Assembly: GCA_012512265.1 (NCBI GenBank)
Contig: JAAZEM010000136.1
Span: 1 to 64,000, forward strand
Source of the DNA: Armatimonadota bacterium
GTDB taxonomy: Bacteria > Armatimonadota > JAAZEB01
Direction: 5' to 3'
Length of the DNA stretch: 64,000 nt
The notes under the pieces are model-generated. The model was not told the DNA's origin. It did not search any database and was given only the letters and a program-made list of their open reading frames with translations. Positions 59,528 through 64,000 of this stretch are shown one piece after another (position 1 is the stretch's first letter; every line of letters begins with the position of its first letter). The position numbers were made by a program, and so were the translations under genes.

Positions 59528-62500
59528 TCATCGCGAGGGCGACTGTCCGGCGGCAAGACCGGCAGAAGGCTCATCCTCCGCGGCCAGGGCGGTCATGCCC
59601 GCCAGGCCGAGGATCCCCTCGGAGCACGTCGCGCGCAGCTCCACCGCCTCCAGGAGGCGCGTGGGATCGCTCTCGATTGCAAGCACGTCGGCGTGGGCGC
59701 GCGTCCTCTCCGGATAGAGGGGCGTCCGGCCAGCCGGCTCTGCTCCCAGATACCCGAAGGGCACAGGCATCCCATCCAGGCTGAAGTGCTGGAAATAGCA
59801 GTCCAGGTTGTAGGGCGGCACGAGCGAGAGGATCTTCCGCGTACCATCCGCGTAGCGGAGGACCACCTCGCCGTTCGGCACGTAGTTCTTCGTCGGGTGA
59901 ACGTAGCTCTGCAGCAGCAGCCAGAGACGCTCGCACCGGCGCATCACCTGAATCGTGGCCCCAGCTGGCAGCGGGTAGGGCGCCCAGCTGGAGAGCGCCA
60001 GGAGGTTCTTCGGCGTGTAGCCCAGCGAGCGCGGGATTCGGCCCCCGGTCAGGAAACGCACGCCGTTGCTCACCTCCAGGACGCGCGGCGACGGGCGCAT
60101 CGCGAGCGGTGGGTTTCCCCAGCCGCTGGAGAGGGATGCGAGCCCCTCGCCGCCCTCAAACTGGAAGCGCATTGCGGTCATCTCTTCGAGGGTGACGTTG
60201 GCGGCGCCGGAGAGATCAAACAGGATCTGGCGCGCGCGCTCGGCTTCGGTCAGCGGCACCTGCGAGGGGGCCAGCGCGGCGGCCACCTTCGGTCCGGCAG
60301 CGGGCTCCTCTCCGTCTAGCGCACCCGGGTGCTCCACCAGAAGCTGCGGGCGCGGTCCCGCAGCCGGCAAGGGGGGCACCGCCGCCAGGGGCACCGTGAC
60401 CACCGATTCCGTCTCCGCCGGGGTGACCACCTCGCGCCCGCCCGGATAGGCGCGCACGCGCTTCACCAGCGGCTTCGGCGACCGGATATGGAAGACGGCC
60501 TGGCTCCCTTCACGCCGGTATTCATAGCTCACGACCGGCGTGCGGATGCTGGCTTCGGTCCAGTCGCTTGGGAAAGCCGGGCAGATCGCCACCCAACCCT
60601 CGTGCACCGCGGGCTCGATCCCGAAGAGGCCGCGAGCGGCCATATGCACGAGCGGGTCAATGTCACTCGCGCGCTCTCGGTCTCCACTCCCGGCGCCCGC
60701 GTCGGTGATCCCGGAGTGGATGCCGGGGAACTCGCTCCTGAGGGAGGAGAGGACGGCGGTTTTCACGTAGGGCCACCAGAGATCGGCGTCGCCACACCGC
60801 AGGCCGGCCAGGGCGGCCAGGCACGTCTCGCCGTTGGGCACCCACTGCGCAACCCAGCGCAGCGGCCACCAGTCACTCGTAGCGAGGAGGCGCACCCCGG
60901 ACACCGGCTCGAAGCCGTAGTGCGCCTCCAGCCAGCGCATCGCGCGCCGGCCCTGCGCCATGTCCAGGAGGCCGAGGTTGACCGCCAGGAACTCGTCCCG
61001 GGTTTGCGGGTGGCCGTGCCACAGGCCATCGGCGCCGAGCGCGCCCAACCGCCCCGCGTCCTCCCGCCACAGCAGGCCGAGGATCGCCTGGCGCGAGATC
61101 TCCGCCAGGCGGCGATACTCCGTCTCCGCGGCGGCGTCGCCCACCACGCCGGCCATCCGTGCCGCGCGATCCAGCATCGCCCACGAGACGACGCTCGCCA
61201 CCACCGGCGACCCCTTCCAACCCGGCGCCAGGTTCCAGTAGTCGTGTGCCTCGCGGAAGAGGCCGTCGCCATCGGGGTCATTCTGCCGGCACTGCCACGC
61301 GACCGCCTTGCGCACCTGGGGCCACAGCTCGCGCACGAACTGCCGGTCGCCCGTCCAGGCATACTGTTCCCACACCTGGATCACCCAGTAGGGCGTGTTG
61401 TTCCCAACGCGCCAGGGCACCAGCGAGGGCGTCACCCAGGGGATGAAGCCATCCTCATCCTGAAACGCGGCATAGAGGCGGAGGCACTCTTCAAGCGCCT
61501 GGTGATCCCCCGCCCATGCCTTCCCCTGCCACCCGGTGGAAAGAGAGGCGTACTCCGGCGCGCCGAGCGCGCTATCGGCGAGCCCCGGGCCCTGGCGATG
61601 GTACTCGCTGGCGCCCCGCGCCCAGTTCACGAGCGCGTTCAGATGGGCATCCGGCGTTTTCACCTGGAACTCCGTCCGGCGGGAATCCCAGAACTCGCTG
61701 ATCCGGCGCAGCTCGGCTTCAGGCGCCAGGAGAGCAGCGCGCAGGCGCAGTTCCGGCTTCAGCGCGCGCCCGATGTAGCAGTCGAACCAGCGCCGCTTGA
61801 GGATGTCGCGCGCCCACGTCCACCCGGCGGCCGCCGGCGTGTCGAGCCGGGCCATCAGCTTCTCCGCGCGCGCCGCGTCATATTCGGTCACGCCCCACGT
61901 CGCCACGATGTGATAGGCGCGCCGCGCCTGCTCCGCGACAAACTCCACCTGCTCGCCGTAAGCGGCTTGCCGCTTCTGGCCCTCTCCCTCGCCATCCCAG
62001 CCGGCAAAGACCAGTCCATTCGGCAGGTTGGCCTCGGTAATCCGGGCCGTGGCGCCCTCCAGGGTAACCCGGTTGCGATTCGCCTCGGTTTCGGCCCACC
62101 AGATGCCGCCGTATTGCCAGGCGAGGGCTACTTCGCGGTCGAACTCGACGCGGCAGATCAGGCCGTTCGTCTCCAGGAGGGGGGCCACCGTGACCGTCGC
62201 GGTCCAGCCCGCGTCCGGGTGCGCAACCCGATACTCGGTGTAGCCAGGCCAGAAGGTGGTGACGGTTCCCGGCAGCGTATCGAGCCACTGGATCCCCTCC
62301 CCCGCGCCAGGCACGCCCAGGCGCAGGGTGCCCAGGCAGGGATTCGCGGCCCCCTGCCCCGCATCTGGCCGCGGCCAGAGCGGGAAGAGGCCCTCCCCCG
62401 GCGCGTCGCCAGGCTTCCCGGCCACTGTCTCCATCCGGAAGAGCGGCACGTCGCCGGTGCAGACGCGGTTCAGGCCGTGAACGATGGGCCGGTTAAACCG

Positions 62501-63841
62501 CCGGGTGCCCCCCACCACGCGGAAGCCACCCTCTTCCACCGGCTCGTAGAGCGGCGCGACGGCGCCCCTACCCCGGCCGGGCGCCTTGTATGGAGAGCGG
62601 CCCAGGAGCACGCTCCGATCCGCCTCGGGCGTCACCAGCGGCTTGAGCGGCGCCGGCGCCAGCGTCACGGTGGGCCGGATGACGCGCAACCCGCGTGTCA
62701 TCTCGTGGTCGCGGCGTTCAAACGCTTTCTGCTGCTCGCGCTGCGCCGCGAAGTGGCCCGACACGGGCTTCTCACGCGTGACCAGCGTGAGCCCCAGCGC
62801 CTGCGCGCTGATGACCTCCGCGCGAACGGGTGTCTCGCGCACCGTGAACCGGCCGGCGCGGAAGCCGTCGCCGATACGGTCGTCGGTGAGGAGGGCCGCG
62901 TAGCGCGCGCCATTCGCTGGCGCGGTAAGAATGACCGGCTTCTCGGCCCGCAGGAACGGCACGCCGAAGAGGCGCTCGTAGTGGTGCGCGCCCGGCGGCG
63001 TCACGAGGCGCGCGTGGTTGGTGCTCCGCGCCGCCAGGTAGCGTAGGACGTTGCTGAAAAGGCTCTCCTGGTGGGAAGCGGGGGCTGCCGTGAAATCAGG
63101 CACGGCCCCTCCGACGAAGATCACGCGGCCCGCGCCGGCGGTGTACTCCACGATCAGACCCTCGCCGCTCCCCGGCATGGCATCCGCCAGGAGCTCGCCC
63201 GCCGATCCGGATGGCACGTCGAGACCGGCCACGGCGCTCCCGGGCCGGGTGGGGAGCACGATGGGCGTGCTGGTAGGCAGGCCCGCGAAAACGGGGTGCG
63301 CGCGGTGTTTCTCGACCACGCGCAGGCTGCCCTGACGGGCTTTCTGAGTGGAGACGCGCAGGGGCGCCGTTTCGATCCCCATCGCGTTGAGAAGAGACCC
63401 GGCAGTGCCGGTGAGAAGCACGCTCCCACCGGCTTCCAGGTAGGCGAGGAGGTCCGCGGCGCCGGCCCGGCCAAACCGCGCGGCGGCATCCACCTCGCCG
63501 CTGTGATACCAAACGAGATCCGCCTCCTCGGGGGCGCGCAGCCGGCCCGAATCGTCCTGCCACCCGCCGGTTGCGAGCGGCTTCACCCGGATCACCTCGC
63601 CCTGGCGCCGCGCAAACGCCAGCGCGCCGCTCTCGCGCGGTTTGCCCTCGTCCGGCAGCGCGAGATCGACGAAGGCGATCCGCGGGCGCGCCGGCTCCTG
63701 GGCCGCCACGCCATGGGGCAAGAAGAGAACCGCACAGAGCACGGTGGCGCACGCCGCGAGAAGCTCCCGCATTCCAAGAAGCGCCACGCTCCTGTGGCCC
63801 CGAACCCGCTTCGCCCGGCTGGCGGCGTTGACGTCTCGCAT
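59528..63841 (-). CDS. Large secreted six-hairpin glycoside hydrolase with ThuA-like N-domain
   Basis: A 1437-residue protein with a long-n-region signal (hydrophobic about residues 25-45, LLAACATVLCAVLFLPHGVAA). Residues about 50-230 form a ThuA/GATase-like domain (IAFVDLALPDEGKPRES, LVWYHSGEVDAAARFGRAGAADLLAYLEAGG). About 540-1170 is an alpha/alpha-six-hairpin barrel (WARGASEYHRQGPGLADSAL, QDEDGFIPWVTPSLVPW, NNTPYWVIQVWEQYAWTGD, FPGIHSGITDAGAGSGD), as in GH78/GH63-type rhamnosidases. C-terminal beta domains follow. Catalytic Glu/Asp are not assignable with certainty. ATG 63841 has TAGGAGCAG; an alternative start is 63772. Confidence 0.8.
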   Translation of the reverse strand: MRDVNAASRAKRVRGHRSVALLGMRELLAACATVLCAVLFLPHGVAAQEPARPRIAFVDLALPDEGKPRESGALAFARRQGEVIRVKPLATGGWQDDSGRLRAPEEADLVWYHSGEVDAAARFGRAGAADLLAYLEAGGSVLLTGTAGSLLNAMGIETAPLRVSTQKARQGSLRVVEKHRAHPVFAGLPTSTPIVLPTRPGSAVAGLDVPSGSAGELLADAMPGSGEGLIVEYTAGAGRVIFVGGAVPDFTAAPASHQESLFSNVLRYLAARSTNHARLVTPPGAHHYERLFGVPFLRAEKPVILTAPANGARYAALLTDDRIGDGFRAGRFTVRETPVRAEVISAQALGLTLVTREKPVSGHFAAQREQQKAFERRDHEMTRGLRVIRPTVTLAPAPLKPLVTPEADRSVLLGRSPYKAPGRGRGAVAPLYEPVEEGGFRVVGGTRRFNRPIVHGLNRVCTGDVPLFRMETVAGKPGDAPGEGLFPLWPRPDAGQGAANPCLGTLRLGVPGAGEGIQWLDTLPGTVTTFWPGYTEYRVAHPDAGWTATVTVAPLLETNGLICRVEFDREVALAWQYGGIWWAETEANRNRVTLEGATARITEANLPNGLVFAGWDGEGEGQKRQAAYGEQVEFVAEQARRAYHIVATWGVTEYDAARAEKLMARLDTPAAAGWTWARDILKRRWFDCYIGRALKPELRLRAALLAPEAELRRISEFWDSRRTEFQVKTPDAHLNALVNWARGASEYHRQGPGLADSALGAPEYASLSTGWQGKAWAGDHQALEECLRLYAAFQDEDGFIPWVTPSLVPWRVGNNTPYWVIQVWEQYAWTGDRQFVRELWPQVRKAVAWQCRQNDPDGDGLFREAHDYWNLAPGWKGSPVVASVVSWAMLDRAARMAGVVGDAAAETEYRRLAEISRQAILGLLWREDAGRLGALGADGLWHGHPQTRDEFLAVNLGLLDMAQGRRAMRWLEAHYGFEPVSGVRLLATSDWWPLRWVAQWVPNGETCLAALAGLRCGDADLWWPYVKTAVLSSLRSEFPGIHSGITDAGAGSGDRERASDIDPLVHMAARGLFGIEPAVHEGWVAICPAFPSDWTEASIRTPVVSYEYRREGSQAVFHIRSPKPLVKRVRAYPGGREVVTPAETESVVTVPLAAVPPLPAAGPRPQLLVEHPGALDGEEPAAGPKVAAALAPSQVPLTEAERARQILFDLSGAANVTLEEMTAMRFQFEGGEGLASLSSGWGNPPLAMRPSPRVLEVSNGVRFLTGGRIPRSLGYTPKNLLALSSWAPYPLPAGATIQVMRRCERLWLLLQSYVHPTKNYVPNGEVVLRYADGTRKILSLVPPYNLDCYFQHFSLDGMPVPFGYLGAEPAGRTPLYPERTRAHADVLAIESDPTRLLEAVELRATCSEGILGLAGMTALAAEDEPSAGLAAGQSPSR

Positions 63842-63860
63842 CTCGATACTGCTCCTACCC

Positions 63861-64000
63861 TTGGGATTCCGAGATAAGGAAGGCCGGACACGGATGGAGA
63901 GGGCCACCCGCGCGCGGAGCTGGAAGCTCCGCGCTGCCTCTCAGCAAAGCCCCTTCAGGGCTCCCCATCCCAGGTCCCCGCCATATCCGGTTAGGCGCGC
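63861..64000. mobile_element. MITE-like element, copy D (cut by window end)
   Basis: Begins TTGGGATTCCGAGATAAGG, matching the terminal repeat at 17/19 positions, 20 bp upstream of the large glycosidase's ATG. Contains the GCGCGGAGCT-GGA-AGCTCCGCGC hairpin and AGCAAAGCCCCTTCAGGGCT block of copies B and C, then CCGGTTAG as in C. The right end is outside the window. Confidence 0.6.

Noticed and set aside
1-64000. CRISPR array, rRNA operon, integrase or phage genes
   Set aside because: No regularly spaced direct repeats, rRNA sequences, integrases or structural phage genes were seen on either strand.

Overview
This is 64 kb of GC-rich bacterial chromosome with dense, mostly operonic coding. Genes for a flagellar basal body, a chemotaxis pathway and sigma-54 sit beside large secreted glycoside hydrolases, Gfo/Idh and sugar-isomerase type enzymes, an archaeal-type phosphoglycerate mutase, a flavin-dependent thymidylate synthase and a heterodisulfide-reductase complex. 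That mix fits a motile, saccharolytic, deep-branching bacterium such as Armatimonadota or a neighbouring phylum. This is inference from gene content only; no rRNA or tRNA gene was found to anchor it.

Layout. 0.3-10 kb: MFS exporter, two overlapping amidohydrolase-fold genes, an AmrS-type radical SAM enzyme overlapping a membrane SpoIIE-type phosphatase, then on the minus strand sodC, an MDR dehydrogenase and two tandem QueG-like ferredoxin proteins. 10.5-22.4 kb: miaB, a mobile-element copy, a translin-family gene, a second dehydrogenase, a sugar isomerase, a sigma-54 activator, a SIMPL protein, mntP, adenosine-specific kinase, apgM and a ceramidase-like protein. 22.5-29.1 kb: a minus-strand chemotaxis operon in transcription order cheW, cheW-like, cheA-REC, mcp, cheB, cheR. 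29.2-32.3 kb: a tandem ThyX-like protein, a lipoprotein and a single-domain response regulator. After about 900 bp with no gene, 33.2-41.0 kb is a minus-strand flagellar operon flgB-flgC-fliE-fliF-fliG-fliH-fliI-fliJ-transglycosylase-flgD. Next upstream are rpoN and a soluble histidine kinase. 44-49 kb: Hsp20, a Gfo/Idh oxidoreductase and an 870-residue MBL/cNMP/hemerythrin fusion. 49.4-56.3 kb: a plus-strand six-gene operon hdrC-hdrB-hdrA-mvhD/frhB fusion-asrA-like-asrB-like. 56.5-63.8 kb: two very large secreted glycoside hydrolases.

How parts work together. RpoN, the neighbouring soluble kinase, the NtrC-family regulator and a GG-N10-GC site before flgB suggest sigma-54 control of the flagellar operon. 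The chemotaxis operon lacks a free CheY, but CheA carries a receiver domain. The Hdr operon looks like a flavin-based electron-bifurcating, NAD(P)H-linked heterodisulfide-reductase complex. It has a strong promoter, a structured leader of about 380 nt, and a divergent neighbour whose hemerythrin and cNMP domains could sense O2 or redox state.

The least expected element is a dispersed repeat of about 235 bp with 19-bp terminal inverted repeats and 8-9 bp flanking duplications. There are two near-identical copies (11980-12213, 43963-44199), two diverged copies (56266-56445, 63861-window end) and a probable stub at 14903. It has the structure of a non-autonomous MITE-like element, and the two good copies end 17-26 bp from the -35 boxes of flanking genes.
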